Shown in pieces: positions 50,204 to 59,723 of a stretch of 64,000 nt of DNA. The DNA is from DASSFG01 sp035547915. Lineage in GTDB: Bacteria > Planctomycetota > Planctomycetia > Pirellulales > JAICIG01. The stretch spans positions 1-64,000 of the forward strand of contig DASZTS010000043.1 of the NCBI GenBank assembly GCA_035547915.1. The letters run 5' to 3'. Under the pieces are notes generated by a model that ran no database searches, had not been told where the DNA came from, and saw only the letters and a list, made by a program, of their open reading frames with translations. Every line of letters starts with the position of its first letter. Position 1 is the stretch's first letter. Position numbers and translations under genes: made by a program.

Positions 50204-50538
50204 CGAGGCGACTCCAACTGCCCGGTAGAGCCCGCCCTGAGTCAACAGGGTCGCGGCAATCTCGCCGCGGGGACGCACACGTTGTCCATCGGCTGCCGCG
50301 TCGTCTAAACGCTAGGTTGTTTTAGGACCAGATGCCAATCGCGGCCGGTCGGGGCGCGCCGTTGGCCAAAAGACGCCGGTCGACCCCGCATAACCGAAAT
50401 AATCGGGCCTGCGGAACAGGCTGCACGGCAGGCGCTGTGCGCCGGCTGATCGCGCAAGCCCCGTGCTACACTTTTGCGGCATCGTCGCGGCCACTCGCGT
50501 GGTGCATCCGTTCCGATCACCAGAATCCGAGAACCTGC

Positions 50539-51855
50539 ATGCCCTGCTCCATGGACTCAGTGGACGACCCTGCCGCAGTGCGCAAGCCAATCTATGCCGA
50601 TTGGCCCGATACGGTTGCGCCGCGCGCGCTCGGCCGACCGACACGCCTTCTCGCACTCGTTCGCCGCGCGACCGTGAGTCTCGTGGCGCTGAACGTTGTG
50701 GCCGTGGTCGCCTTGGCGGGCAGAACCTGGTTGGCCGCGCGGACCGCGACGCTGGCCGTGAAGCCCGCACCGGCGATGCCCACCACGGTTCGTGTCGCAG
50801 TCCTCGCCCCCGAGGTTGTTGTTTCCGGTCTCCGTTACAGCGCCGCCGTCAAGGAAGTGGGCCGTGCCGAATTGTCGTTTCGCGTCGGCGGGACGATCGA
50901 GGATTTCCACCGGCTGAGCGGGCCGGGCGGGCGGCAACGCCCCATTCACGCGGGCGATCGCGTCGCCAAGGGCACGGCGCTGGCGTGGCTCGATACGGCC
51001 GACCATCGCCGCGAGAGCGCGGTGGCGGCCGAGAAGCTGGCCATCGCGCAGGCCCGGCTGGCTCAGTTGGAAACGCAATCGGGGTTGGCTCAGATCGAGT
51101 TGCACCGCACCGAACAACTCGTGGACCGCGGAGCCGCCACCGACGCGGAGCTCGATACGGCCCGCAGCCGACAACTATCAATGGCAGCGGCCGTAGCGGG
51201 CGCTCGGCGCGACGTCGAATCTGCCCGGATCGGTCTCGAACAGGCCGAAGCGAACCTCGCCTACTGCACGCTCGTTTCGCCGATTGACGAAGGAACCGTG
51301 GCCGAGCGTTATATCGACGCCGGAGAACGCGTGGCCGCCAACGAGCCGGTCTTTCTCATCCTCGACCTGTCGAGCGTCGTGATCGCCTTCGGCGTACCCG
51401 ATACCCTGGTCAGCCGGCTCGCGTTGGGCCAAGAGATGGAGGTCACGTGCGAGGCCCTGCCGGGTCAGCAGCTACGGGGCGTGATCCATAAGATCGGCTC
51501 GGCGGCCGACCCTCATACGCACACCTACGCTGTCGAAGTGCGTATCGACGAACCCCAGGGGCTGCGTCCCGGCATGATCGCCACCGTGCTCCTCGAGCGT
51601 GAGGTGCGCGCGCACCTCCTGCCACTCACGGCCATCGTGCCGCGCACGGATACCGGGGCCTATGACGTCTTCCGCGTGACCGAGGAGGGCGATCAGACGG
51701 TCGCCCGCCGCGTGCCCGTGGAATTCGACGACGTGGTCGACAACCGGGTCACGATCAAGGTCGGCGAGAAGGCTTCGCTCCGTCCGGGCGACCGCATCAT
51801 TGCCACGGGAACACACCGTCTGTACGACGGACAACCAGTCGCTGTGGAAGACTGA
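50539..51855 (+). CDS. RND efflux periplasmic adaptor, 438 aa
   Basis: A membrane anchor lies near residues 45-65 (VSLVALNVVAVVALAGRTWL). The lipoyl motif is split by a coiled-coil hairpin (SFRVGGTIEDFHRL ... HAGDRVAKGTALAWLDTAD; LAYCTLVSPIDEGTVAERYI), followed by a beta-barrel (VVIAFGVPDTLVSRLALGQE) and a membrane-proximal domain (LPLTAIVPRTDTGAYDVFRV). Start ATG 50539; the open frame extends upstream without support. It lies 17 nt before the RND pump gene, forming an adaptor-pump operon without an outer-membrane channel gene. Confidence 0.9.
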   Translation: MPCSMDSVDDPAAVRKPIYADWPDTVAPRALGRPTRLLALVRRATVSLVALNVVAVVALAGRTWLAARTATLAVKPAPAMPTTVRVAVLAPEVVVSGLRYSAAVKEVGRAELSFRVGGTIEDFHRLSGPGGRQRPIHAGDRVAKGTALAWLDTADHRRESAVAAEKLAIAQARLAQLETQSGLAQIELHRTEQLVDRGAATDAELDTARSRQLSMAAAVAGARRDVESARIGLEQAEANLAYCTLVSPIDEGTVAERYIDAGERVAANEPVFLILDLSSVVIAFGVPDTLVSRLALGQEMEVTCEALPGQQLRGVIHKIGSAADPHTHTYAVEVRIDEPQGLRPGMIATVLLEREVRAHLLPLTAIVPRTDTGAYDVFRVTEEGDQTVARRVPVEFDDVVDNRVTIKVGEKASLRPGDRIIATGTHRLYDGQPVAVED

Positions 51856-51872
51856 GGTCGAGGAGCGATCCG

Positions 51873-54800
51873 TTGAACACGTTGCAACCGACCGGACACG
51901 CCGCGCACGAAGAGCGGCTCACGACGGCCCAATACTTTGTCTCGAAGCGTCCGATCGCCTGGACGCTCTTCTTCGCCACCGTGCTGTGGGGGATCTACGC
52001 CTACCACTCGATGCCCGAGAGGCAGGATCCGCTCATCCAGATCCGCAGCGGCGTCGTGGTCACCGCCTATCCCGGCGCCAGCGCGGTCGAGGTGGAGCAG
52101 GAGCTGTCGCGCAAGGTCGAGAAGCGCCTCGCCGAGAACCCCGCCGTCGAGCACGTGCGCTCGATCAGCCGCCAGGGATTGTCGGTGGTCTTCGTCGATC
52201 TCTACGACACCGTCAAGGACGCCGAACGGTCCTGGCAGGATCTCGACAATAAATTGGCCGCGATGACCGATCTGCCGACGACCGGTGGGCAACCGCTGCG
52301 TCCGGTCCTCGACAAAGATTTCGGTGATACCGTCACCGTCATGCTGACGGTGAGTAGTCCGCCGGTCACCGACTTCGAGGTCGAACGCCACGCGGAGGTC
52401 ATCACGCGACGACTGGCCGAGATTCGCGCTTCGCGTCCGCCGGAGCTACGCGATCGCCGCATGAGCAGCGTGCTGATCCATCCCGCCGGTTTCGACGCCA
52501 GCCTGGTCGAGCGGTTGGGCCGGTCGTCGCTCCAAGCGCTCGCCGACCGCGGCTTGATCGAGGACGGGCAATACCTGCGGATGCTCGGTGCCGCGGCCCT
52601 CGACTTTCGGCTCAGGCCGGGTATCGATCCAGACCGACTGCGCCGCGATCTGCAACGCTGGCAACAGGAAACGCTCGGCGCCAGCTTGACGAGTTACCCA
52701 GACGTTTGGCCGCCGGTCGTCGTCGAATCGCTCGACCATCTGGCGGGCGAATTGAAGAGACAGTGCCAGGCCGAACCGGGCGGCATCGCCCGCTACACCT
52801 ACGAAGAGCTGCACCGTTTCTGTGACGTCATCCAGGACCGACTCCGCCAGTCTCCCAAGGTCGGCAAGATCGAGCAGCTCGGCGTCGTCGACGAGGCGGT
52901 CTACCTCTACATGAGCGGGCGACGCATCGGTGCCTCGGACCTCGACATCGAGACGCTGCGGCAACGGATCGACCAGCGCAACATCGACGTGCCCGGCGGA
53001 ACCTTTGAGTTGCCGCAACAGAACCTGACCGTGACGCCCAGCGGCAAGCTGAACGGCGAGGCCGATTTGAAGGATATCGTCGTCGACGTGCGAGACGGTT
53101 ACCCCGTCTACCTGCGCGACGTGGTCGAGGTGGTCCGCGGATACGAAGACCCACCCCGCGCGCTGAACATGCGTACGATCAAGTCCGGCGAGCGGCTGTG
53201 GACCACGCGGGCCATCACGCTCGCGGTGCGCCAGGTCAAGGGAAGCCAGATCGCCGACTTCTCCCACGACGTCGACAAGGCGCTGGCATCGCTCAAGGGT
53301 GTGTTGCCGGACGACCTACGCGTCGAGCGCACGGGCGACGAACCGGAGCGGGTCGAACACAAGATCGGCGAGTTCAAACACTGCCTGGTCGAAGCGATCG
53401 TGATCGTGGTGGTGGTGGCGCTGTTGTTCATGGAATGGCGCAGCGCGCTGGTCGTCGCCCTCTCCATTCCCATCACGCTGGCGATGACGCTCGGCATCTG
53501 CTCGGCGCTGGGCATCGATTTACAGCAGGTTTCGATCGCCGCGCTCATCATCGCCCTTGGATTGCTCGTGGACGATCCCGTGGTGGCTTGCGACGCCATC
53601 AACCGCGAGATGGCCCAGGGGGTGCGCCGCGACGTGGCTGCCTGGCTGGGCCCCCAGAAGTTGGCTCGTGCCATTCTGTACGCGACGATCACCAACTGCG
53701 TCGCCTTCCTGCCGCTGTTGCTGGTCGGTGGCCTGGTGGGCGAATACATCTACTCGCTGCCCATGGTGGTCACGGCTTCGCTGGTGGCCAGCCGCATCGT
53801 ATCGATGACCTTCATCCCGCTGCTTGGGTATCATTTGCTCAAGGGACAGGCCGGCATGGAAGCCGGGCTCGCGCGAGAGGGCAGAGGTTTTCGATTTGCG
53901 CAGCTCTACAACGGATTCTCCGAGTTGTGCATGCGCTATAAATGGACCTCGCTGATCTCCTGCCTGATCGTGCTGGCTACGGCACTCAGCCTGGTCCCGC
54001 TGATCGGCACGAGCTTCTTCCCCAAGGATTTGCACTCCGTCTTCACGATCGATCTCTACCTGCCCGAAGGCACGCCCATTCGCGAGACGAAGGTCGAAGC
54101 GTTGCGGGCCGTCACCGAGGTCGACCGGCTGCTCGGCGACGAGGCGGAGGCGTACACCACCTTTGTTGGCGCCGGCGGCGCGCGATTCTGGCTCTCGATC
54201 GTGCCGGAGCAGCCCGCGGCCAGTTATGCACAGATCATGGTCCATACGCGCGACCGGCGGCTGACGAGCATGTTGGCCGATAAGCTCAAGCGTGATCTTC
54301 CCCCGCGATTCGCCGCGGCCCGCGTACACGTTAACCAACTCGAGGCCGGTCCACCGATCGGCATACCGGTGCAGATCCGCGTCCTCGGTCCCGATCTCGC
54401 GATGCTGCGCAAGCTCGGCGACGAGGTGAAAGGGATCATGCGGGCCTGTCCGGGTACGACGGAGGTTCAGGATGACTGGGATCCCGAGATCCTCCGGCTC
54501 GGCCTCAAGGTCGACCCGGAACGGGCGAACCTCGCCGGCGTAACGAATGAATCGGTGGCGGAGTTGATGAACGGCGCGCTGGCGGGGGTTACGGCGACGA
54601 AGATCCGCGAGCGCGACCGACTCATTCCCGTCGTGCTCAAGCTGCGGCCCGACGAGCGGAGCCGCCTGGACGACCTCCGCACGCTCAGCCTGCCCACCGC
54701 CCGAGGCGCGTCGCGCGTGCCGCTCGATCAAGTAGCCACCTTCCGCCCCGAGGCGGTCGCCCCCAAGATCGCCCGCCGCGATCACGAACGGTGTCTCACG

Positions 54801-55454
54801 GTGAAGTGCGACACGGTTCGCGGTGTGCTGCCGAGCAAGGTCGTCGAATATCTGGAGGCGAAGCTGCCGGAGGCGACGAAAGGTTGGCCCGCCGGCTACC
54901 ATTACAGTTTCGGCGGCGAGAAGGAGGAGCAGGAGAAGGGCTTCGGCTCGATGAGCATGGCGATGCTCACCTCGCTGGCGGCGATCTATCTCGCCTTGGT
55001 GATGCAGTTCAACAGCGTGGCGAAGCCGCTCGTCGTGTTCGCGGCGGTGCCGTTCGGCATGGTCGGCGGATTGATGGGGCTGTTGTTCTTCAACGTCCCG
55101 ATCGGCTTCTTCGCGCTGCTGGGCCTGGCATCGCTGGCCGGAGTGATCATCAGTCACGTGATCGTCCTGTTCGAGTATATCGAAGAGGCGCACGAACGCG
55201 GCGAGCCGCTGCGCAGGGCGGTCATCGATGCGGCGCTGGTGCGGCTGCGACCGGTGTTGGTGACGGTGCTGGCGACGGTCGGCGGCTTGATTCCGCTGGC
55301 TATTCGCGGGGGACCGCTCTGGGAGCCGCTTTGTTACGTCCAGATCGTGGGTCTGTTGCTGGCCACGTTGGTCACCAAGGTCGTGGTGCCGGTGCTCTAC
55401 GTCTTCTTCGTCGAAGATTTCAAGCTCATTAGCTGGTCGGCCGCGGCCGAGTGA
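51873..55454 (+). CDS. RND-family efflux permease (HAE/MFP type), 1193 aa
   Basis: Inner-membrane proton-driven pump with the usual duplicated architecture: TM1 near residue 30, a large periplasmic loop with VVVTAYPGASAVEVEQELSR, TM2-6 cluster near 505-640 (VEAIVIVVVVALLFMEWRSA, GLLVDDPVVACDAINREMAQ, with the adjacent Asp pair needed for proton relay), a second loop, and a TM8-12 cluster near 1030-1180 (FNVPIGFFALLGLASLAGVI). The length exceeds the common 1030-1050 residues by about 150, mostly in the first periplasmic part (about 200-330). The start is TTG 51873 with GGAG upstream; no ATG lies near. Substrate unknown. Confidence 0.93.
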   Translation: MNTLQPTGHAAHEERLTTAQYFVSKRPIAWTLFFATVLWGIYAYHSMPERQDPLIQIRSGVVVTAYPGASAVEVEQELSRKVEKRLAENPAVEHVRSISRQGLSVVFVDLYDTVKDAERSWQDLDNKLAAMTDLPTTGGQPLRPVLDKDFGDTVTVMLTVSSPPVTDFEVERHAEVITRRLAEIRASRPPELRDRRMSSVLIHPAGFDASLVERLGRSSLQALADRGLIEDGQYLRMLGAAALDFRLRPGIDPDRLRRDLQRWQQETLGASLTSYPDVWPPVVVESLDHLAGELKRQCQAEPGGIARYTYEELHRFCDVIQDRLRQSPKVGKIEQLGVVDEAVYLYMSGRRIGASDLDIETLRQRIDQRNIDVPGGTFELPQQNLTVTPSGKLNGEADLKDIVVDVRDGYPVYLRDVVEVVRGYEDPPRALNMRTIKSGERLWTTRAITLAVRQVKGSQIADFSHDVDKALASLKGVLPDDLRVERTGDEPERVEHKIGEFKHCLVEAIVIVVVVALLFMEWRSALVVALSIPITLAMTLGICSALGIDLQQVSIAALIIALGLLVDDPVVACDAINREMAQGVRRDVAAWLGPQKLARAILYATITNCVAFLPLLLVGGLVGEYIYSLPMVVTASLVASRIVSMTFIPLLGYHLLKGQAGMEAGLAREGRGFRFAQLYNGFSELCMRYKWTSLISCLIVLATALSLVPLIGTSFFPKDLHSVFTIDLYLPEGTPIRETKVEALRAVTEVDRLLGDEAEAYTTFVGAGGARFWLSIVPEQPAASYAQIMVHTRDRRLTSMLADKLKRDLPPRFAAARVHVNQLEAGPPIGIPVQIRVLGPDLAMLRKLGDEVKGIMRACPGTTEVQDDWDPEILRLGLKVDPERANLAGVTNESVAELMNGALAGVTATKIRERDRLIPVVLKLRPDERSRLDDLRTLSLPTARGASRVPLDQVATFRPEAVAPKIARRDHERCLTVKCDTVRGVLPSKVVEYLEAKLPEATKGWPAGYHYSFGGEKEEQEKGFGSMSMAMLTSLAAIYLALVMQFNSVAKPLVVFAAVPFGMVGGLMGLLFFNVPIGFFALLGLASLAGVIISHVIVLFEYIEEAHERGEPLRRAVIDAALVRLRPVLVTVLATVGGLIPLAIRGGPLWEPLCYVQIVGLLLATLVTKVVVPVLYVFFVEDFKLISWSAAAE

Positions 55455-55586
55455 GCCGGACGAACGCCCGTCAGGTGAAATCCCGACCGTTGATCGCGGC
55501 GCGGGCCCGCCGACCCGCGCCCCCTCTCTCACGCGATTGCAAAAAGCCGGCGATCGTTTCGCGAAGATTTTTCTACGATACATCGC

Positions 55587-55640
55587 TTGACAATTAAGAC
55601 GATTTGTCTTATTCTCACGCCTTGTAAGACATTTTGTCTT
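55587..55640 (+). promoter_or_regulatory. Promoter with two AAGAC-N5-GTCTT operator dyads
   Basis: TTGACA at 55587-55592, 17-nt spacer, TATTCT at 55610-55615. The first dyad (55596-55610, extended to TAAGAC/GTCTTA) fills the spacer; the second (55626-55640) starts about 10 nt after the -10 box. Their centres are 30 bp apart, on the same helix face. This is the layout of a repressor-controlled promoter; no regulator gene is adjacent in the window. Confidence 0.75.
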
Positions 55641-55755
55641 TACGTTGTCCGCCGCGAAGGAAAACCGCGAGACGAGCTTTTTTCTGAAAGATTTACAGCC
55701 GACCGGCGTCTTACCTGTGACCCGCTTTTCGAGCGGGCCGAGACAGGTGGGCCCG

Positions 55756-56289
55756 ATGACGGACGTCTGCCCGACTTCGTCCGTCGATCAATCGCGGGGC
55801 GAGAAGAGCGAGAACCGGATGAGGTACGGCGTGTACGATTTGGCCCGCCGCGCTCGCAGTACGTTCAGCGAGTGCTTGTTGTTACTCCTGCTGGGCTTGG
55901 CCGTCGCCGGGCTAGCCTTGGCCTTTCCGGCGGAGCACCGATCCGGCTCGGCCGCGACTTCCTGCCGCGAGAAGGATCCCGTGCTGTGGTGGCATGCCCA
56001 ACAGCTCTATCGCCGCGATCCGGAACAGTTGAACGATCGGGAAATGCAAAATGTCGAGGACTGGCGCCGCTGCCTCGCGCTCATAGATCAGTGCGGCCGG
56101 GCGGGCTTGCCGACACTGACCGACGACGAATGTGAATTTGTTATGGACACGCTGGGCGCACTCTGTCCGAATCTGGCCCAACACGCCGGGTATTTCCCCA
56201 TTTATCAATCGTGTCGACGGCGGCTGGCCGGCGCCGAGTCGGTAGATCTGGTCGTGCCGCCGCGGAACTCGTCTGCTGCCACGGAGTAG
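55756..56289 (+). CDS. Single-span membrane protein of unknown function, 177 aa
   Basis: One hydrophobic helix (FSECLLLLLLGLAVAGLALA) follows a basic segment (YGVYDLARRARST), then a 120-residue external domain with four to six cysteines (CREKDPVLWW, RRCLALIDQCGRAG, CEFVMDTLGALCPNL, YQSCRRRLAG). The start is uncertain: ATG 55756 has GGTGGG upstream, ATG 55819 and an upstream TTG are also possible. It is the first gene after the operator-containing promoter and so the likely regulated target. No family recognised. Confidence 0.6.
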   Translation: MTDVCPTSSVDQSRGEKSENRMRYGVYDLARRARSTFSECLLLLLLGLAVAGLALAFPAEHRSGSAATSCREKDPVLWWHAQQLYRRDPEQLNDREMQNVEDWRRCLALIDQCGRAGLPTLTDDECEFVMDTLGALCPNLAQHAGYFPIYQSCRRRLAGAESVDLVVPPRNSSAATE

Positions 56290-56382
56290 CTGGGCGATTG
56301 GTCGATGGCGGACGAATCCTCCGCGGTTGGGCGAACATGGCCGCCTGCGAACCTAGCGCGGGCTGTCGTGTCTTCTACCAAC

Positions 56383-56802
56383 ATGATTCTCTCTTCGCCG
56401 ATGATGCCCGCGGACCTCGCGGAGGCACTCGAACTCTGGGCGCAGACCGAGGGCGTCGGTCTGAACGAGTCGGACGTGCCCGACGCTCTGACCCGTTTTC
56501 TGGCGCGGAATCCGGAACATAGCCGCGTGGCACGCGACGGCCAGCGCATGGTGGCTGCCGTACTCTGCGGGCACGACGGCCGCCGTGGATTTTTGTATCA
56601 TTTGGCGGTGGCCCCCGAGTATCGCCGTCACGGACTCGGTAAAGAACTGGTCGCACAGTGCCTGGCGGCCCTGCGCGAAGCGGGCATTCAGAAGTGCAAT
56701 GCCTTGGTGTATTGCCATAACGACGGCGGTCGGCAATTCTGGGAGCAAATGGGATTTCGCGTCCGCGAAGAGCTCGATTTCTGGCAGCGAACGATCGCGT
56801 GA
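56383..56802 (+). CDS. GNAT-family N-acetyltransferase, 139 aa
   Basis: The acetyl-CoA binding motif A is clear: YHLAVAPEYRRHGLGKELVA, followed by ALREAGIQKCNALVYCHNDG and FWEQMGFRVREELDFWQR. Start ATG 56383 is chosen because the GNAT domain begins at MMPADLAEALELW soon after; upstream codons in frame are possible. Substrate unknown. Confidence 0.88.
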   Translation: MILSSPMMPADLAEALELWAQTEGVGLNESDVPDALTRFLARNPEHSRVARDGQRMVAAVLCGHDGRRGFLYHLAVAPEYRRHGLGKELVAQCLAALREAGIQKCNALVYCHNDGGRQFWEQMGFRVREELDFWQRTIA

Positions 56803-56853
56803 GAAGCACCTTGAAGTGGTCGCGGCGGCAACACATCTTCCAATCTGAGCACG

Positions 56854-57528
56854 ATGACATATCAGACTCCGGGCGAACGGTCTCAGGTCAAGCGGCTTCC
56901 CAAGCGGGCCAATTACGACCGTGCGATGATCGACGCGATTCTCGACGAGGCGCTCATCTGCCACGTCGGATTCGTCGACGAAGGGCAACCGTTCGTCATT
57001 CCCACGATACACGTTCGCATCGGCGATGCGATCTATTTGCACGGTTCGCCGGCCAGTCGCATGCTCCAAGCGCTCGCGCGGGGCGGTGAAGCGTGCCTGA
57101 GCGTCGCGCTCGTCGACGGACTAGTGCTCGCCCGTTCCGCCTTCCACCATTCGATGAACTATCGCTCGGTGGTCTTGTTCGGCCGGGGCGCGGCCGTTGC
57201 CGACGAAAACGAGAAGAACGAGGTGCTGCGCTGTCTGACCGAGCATCTCGTCCGCGGACGCTGGGAGGAGGTGCGCCGCCCCAGTCCCGAGGAATTGAAA
57301 CGCACGCTCGTCGTCGTCATTCCGATCGATGAAGCATCGGCCAAGGTACGCACCGGCCCGCCTTTGGACGACGAGGAGGATTATGACTTGGAGGTGTGGG
57401 CCGGCGTGTTGCCGCTGCGCATCGCGCCGTCCGCACCGATCGCCGACCCGCGACTCCCGCCGGGCAAGACACCACCGTCGTATGCGACCGACTACACGGG
57501 ACCGAAGACCGCGCCGCCGCTAACTTGA
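56854..57528 (+). CDS. Pyridoxamine 5'-phosphate oxidase-like FMN-binding split barrel protein, 224 aa
   Basis: The sequence LDEALICHVGFVDEGQPFVI, PTIHVRIGDAIYLHGSPASR and SVALVDGLVLARSAFHHSMN is typical of the NimA / flavin-nucleotide-binding branch of the split-barrel family. These proteins bind FMN, F420 or haem; the specific reaction is not known. 52 nt after the GNAT gene, same strand, so probably co-transcribed. Confidence 0.88.
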   Translation: MTYQTPGERSQVKRLPKRANYDRAMIDAILDEALICHVGFVDEGQPFVIPTIHVRIGDAIYLHGSPASRMLQALARGGEACLSVALVDGLVLARSAFHHSMNYRSVVLFGRGAAVADENEKNEVLRCLTEHLVRGRWEEVRRPSPEELKRTLVVVIPIDEASAKVRTGPPLDDEEDYDLEVWAGVLPLRIAPSAPIADPRLPPGKTPPSYATDYTGPKTAPPLT

Positions 57529-57558
57529 TGGACGCGGCGGCGCCGGCCGCGCAGATCG

Positions 57559-58113
57559 ATGCCTATTGAAACGCTGGCTTCATCGCCCGATTCGCGAGAT
57601 CAATCCTTCGCTCAGGCTTTCTTGATCGAAGCGAGGCAAACGCTCGCCGGGGCGCTACAGAAGATCGCGCACTGCCTCGACCAACTCCGCGACGAGGATG
57701 TGTGGTGGCGCCAGCACGAATCGCACAACAGCATCCAGAACATCCTTCTGCACCTGTGCGGCAACGTACAGCAGTGGATCGTACATGGCGTCGGCGGTAC
57801 GCCAGACGATCGTGATCGGGTTCGTGAATTTGCCGAACGGCAACCGCTGGGCAAAGACGAGTTGCTTGCTCGGCTGCGTGTGACGCTCGCCGAAGCCGAT
57901 AGCGCGCTGGCCGCCTTTCCACCCGAGCGGCTCCTCGAGCCTCGTCGCATTCAAGGTTTCGATACGACCGTGCTCGCGGCCGTCTTCGATGCGACAAGCC
58001 ACTTCGTGGGGCACGCGCACCAGATCGTCTACATCACCCGACTTCGGCTAGGCGACGCCTATCGATTTCAATGGACGCCGCGGAGTCCTGAACAAGGTGC
58101 CGCCGGAACATAG
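57559..58113 (+). CDS. DinB-like / DUF1572 family protein, 184 aa
   Basis: Four-helix DinB-type fold with family stretches HNSIQNILLHLCGNVQQWIV, GVGGTPDDRDRVREFAERQP and FDATSHFVGHAHQIVYITRL; conserved His residues (in LLHLCGN and VGHAHQ) fit a metal site. Members include bacillithiol/mycothiol transferases, but DUF1572 itself lacks a known role. 30 nt after the split-barrel gene; these three genes appear to be an operon. Confidence 0.85.
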   Translation: MPIETLASSPDSRDQSFAQAFLIEARQTLAGALQKIAHCLDQLRDEDVWWRQHESHNSIQNILLHLCGNVQQWIVHGVGGTPDDRDRVREFAERQPLGKDELLARLRVTLAEADSALAAFPPERLLEPRRIQGFDTTVLAAVFDATSHFVGHAHQIVYITRLRLGDAYRFQWTPRSPEQGAAGT

Positions 58114-58152
58114 CGGGCCTGCCGGTGCGGAGCGCAACTCACCCGAGGGGCG

Positions 58153-59457
58153 CTACGAGCGTCGTCCTTGTCCGCGTTGGCCACGACCTCGTCCGCGTGG
58201 CGCTCCGCCGGAATGCGGATTCTTGGCGCGGGCCTCCATGTTCGCCGTAACGATCACCCCGATGGCTTCATCCCAGGTCGGAATTGCGCGGTGGCTGGGA
58301 CGCAGATCGTGTTCGTCGGTCTCGTCTTCGTGACCGGCGTCGAGATCGCCGTCGGCCGAGTCGTCGTTCAAATCGCCATCCGCCAGGTCGCTTCCCGCCG
58401 ACTCACGTTCGGGGAGACCCGTATCGAGGGGGCCATGCTCCCGCTCGGCGTGCGAATCGTCCGATTCACCGTGCGCGTCACGGCGCGAGGGCTCGCCTCC
58501 GTTGCCATCGGTATCCCGGCGACGACCACGGCGGCGACGGCGGCGGCGGCGGCGCGTATCGTCGAGATCTTGCGCGGCCACCGCCTCTTCCAGCGGTTCA
58601 CGCTCATCCGGTTCGGAGATCGGGGAAGCCTCGATGGCATCGACGATCTCATCGATATGTTCGCGTTCGTCGGCAAAGCCTCCCGATTCGCCACGGTCGG
58701 TCGACTCGCCATGCTCCGCGCCCGGCGACGACTCGCGGTTGCGGCGGCCACCACGGCGACGACGACGACGGCGCCCGCGACGGGGTTCGTCTTCGGACCG
58801 GCCGGCCGGCGCTTCACCCGCGCCCTCGTCGGTCCATTCCTCGTCCTCGGCCAATACCAACTCGTCCACGAAGTCGGCCGATACCATCTCGTCGGCGAGC
58901 AATTCTTCGGCGGGCGGTTCGGCGAATCGTTCACGTTCGTCTCGGCCGCCCGAACGGTTGTTTCGTCCCCCCGACCGTTCGCTTCGCTCATCACGCCGGC
59001 CGCCTTCGCCGCGGCCTCGACCGCGCCGGCCACCGTCACGGCGGCCTTGTTCCTGCCGATCACCGCCGCGACGTGAACCTTCACGCCGGCGTCCTTCGCC
59101 GCCGGCATCGCGGCGCGAACCCTCCTGACGTGTCGCGGAAGAGCCCGTGTCGTCGTTTTCGACCGTCGCCGGCTCACTATGCGTTGTGCTGGCGGCCGGT
59201 GGCACGGGCTTGGGCGGCTTGGGCGTTGCCGCGGGTACCGGTTTCGGGGGGCGCGGCGGTACGTCGACACCCAGCATCGCCGCGACGTCCTCCCAACTGT
59301 TCTTGGGCTGGCTCTCGGCGGGCGGAGCCGGAGGTCGCTTCTTGGCCGCGGGCGGCGGCGGCGCGGGAGGCGCCGGCTTCGGCGGACGAGGCGCGGCGTC
59401 GACGCCCAACTCCGTGGCCAGGAGATTCCAATGACTCGATTTTTCGCTTTCGCTCAT
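58153..59457 (-). CDS. Arginine-rich intrinsically disordered protein with conserved ends, 434 aa
   Basis: Two short WNLLATELGVDAAPRPPKP / WEDVAAMLGVDVPPRPPKP repeats lie at about residues 10-28 and 53-71. Then comes a long Arg/Gly/Glu region with runs of seven to nine Arg (near 232-241 and 306-317), acidic stretches, and a conserved-looking C-terminus (IPTWDEAIGVIVTANMEARA followed by an RGRGRGQRGQGRR tail). The composition suggests RNA binding or condensate formation (inference). The C-terminal motif is known to me from planctomycete proteins of unknown function. Converges with the DinB-like gene. Confidence 0.78.
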   Translation of the reverse strand: MSESEKSSHWNLLATELGVDAAPRPPKPAPPAPPPPAAKKRPPAPPAESQPKNSWEDVAAMLGVDVPPRPPKPVPAATPKPPKPVPPAASTTHSEPATVENDDTGSSATRQEGSRRDAGGEGRRREGSRRGGDRQEQGRRDGGRRGRGRGEGGRRDERSERSGGRNNRSGGRDERERFAEPPAEELLADEMVSADFVDELVLAEDEEWTDEGAGEAPAGRSEDEPRRGRRRRRRRGGRRNRESSPGAEHGESTDRGESGGFADEREHIDEIVDAIEASPISEPDEREPLEEAVAAQDLDDTRRRRRRRRRGRRRDTDGNGGEPSRRDAHGESDDSHAEREHGPLDTGLPERESAGSDLADGDLNDDSADGDLDAGHEDETDEHDLRPSHRAIPTWDEAIGVIVTANMEARAKNPHSGGAPRGRGRGQRGQGRRS

Positions 59458-59525
59458 CGAACGCTATCCGTCGTGCAATTCCGTTGGTTACTGCAAGTGC
59501 GAGGGGCGGCGCTTGCGATCGTCTT

Positions 59526-59631
59526 CTTAGAGCAACCGACAAAACCGGATCGAGCTTCACAAAATCGGCGTTTCACGGCCGATTTTTTGCCCGCGGCGCT
59601 CCGGCTTCCGGGTTTTGTCAGCCGCTCTTAG
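59526..59631 (+). repeat. MITE/REP-like palindromic repeat, copy 1
   Basis: About 106 bp. Ends are inverted: CTTAGAGCAACCGACAAAAC at the left, GTTTTGTCAGCCGCTCTTAG at the right. An internal dyad ATCGGC...GCCGAT flanks TTTCAC. Other copies: 59626-59723, 61722-61828, 63390-63490 (reverse) and 63746-63853. Confidence 0.8.
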
Positions 59632-59723
59632 AGCCACCGACAAACGACGCCTCGAGAATCAGCATTTCAAAGCCGACTTCTACTCGCGGCTCTCGACTTT
59701 CGGGTCTTGCCAGGCGCTCTAAG
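59626..59723 (+). repeat. MITE/REP-like repeat, degenerate tandem copy
   Basis: Directly follows copy 1, sharing its end. It keeps CTTAGAGCCACCGACAAA and GGGTCTTGCCAGGCGCTCT but has diverged inside. Confidence 0.65.

Noticed and set aside
53520..55583. 687-codon minus-strand ORF under the RND pump
   Set aside because: Third-codon-position shadow of a high-GC gene; composition is His/Arg/Gln-rich without domains.
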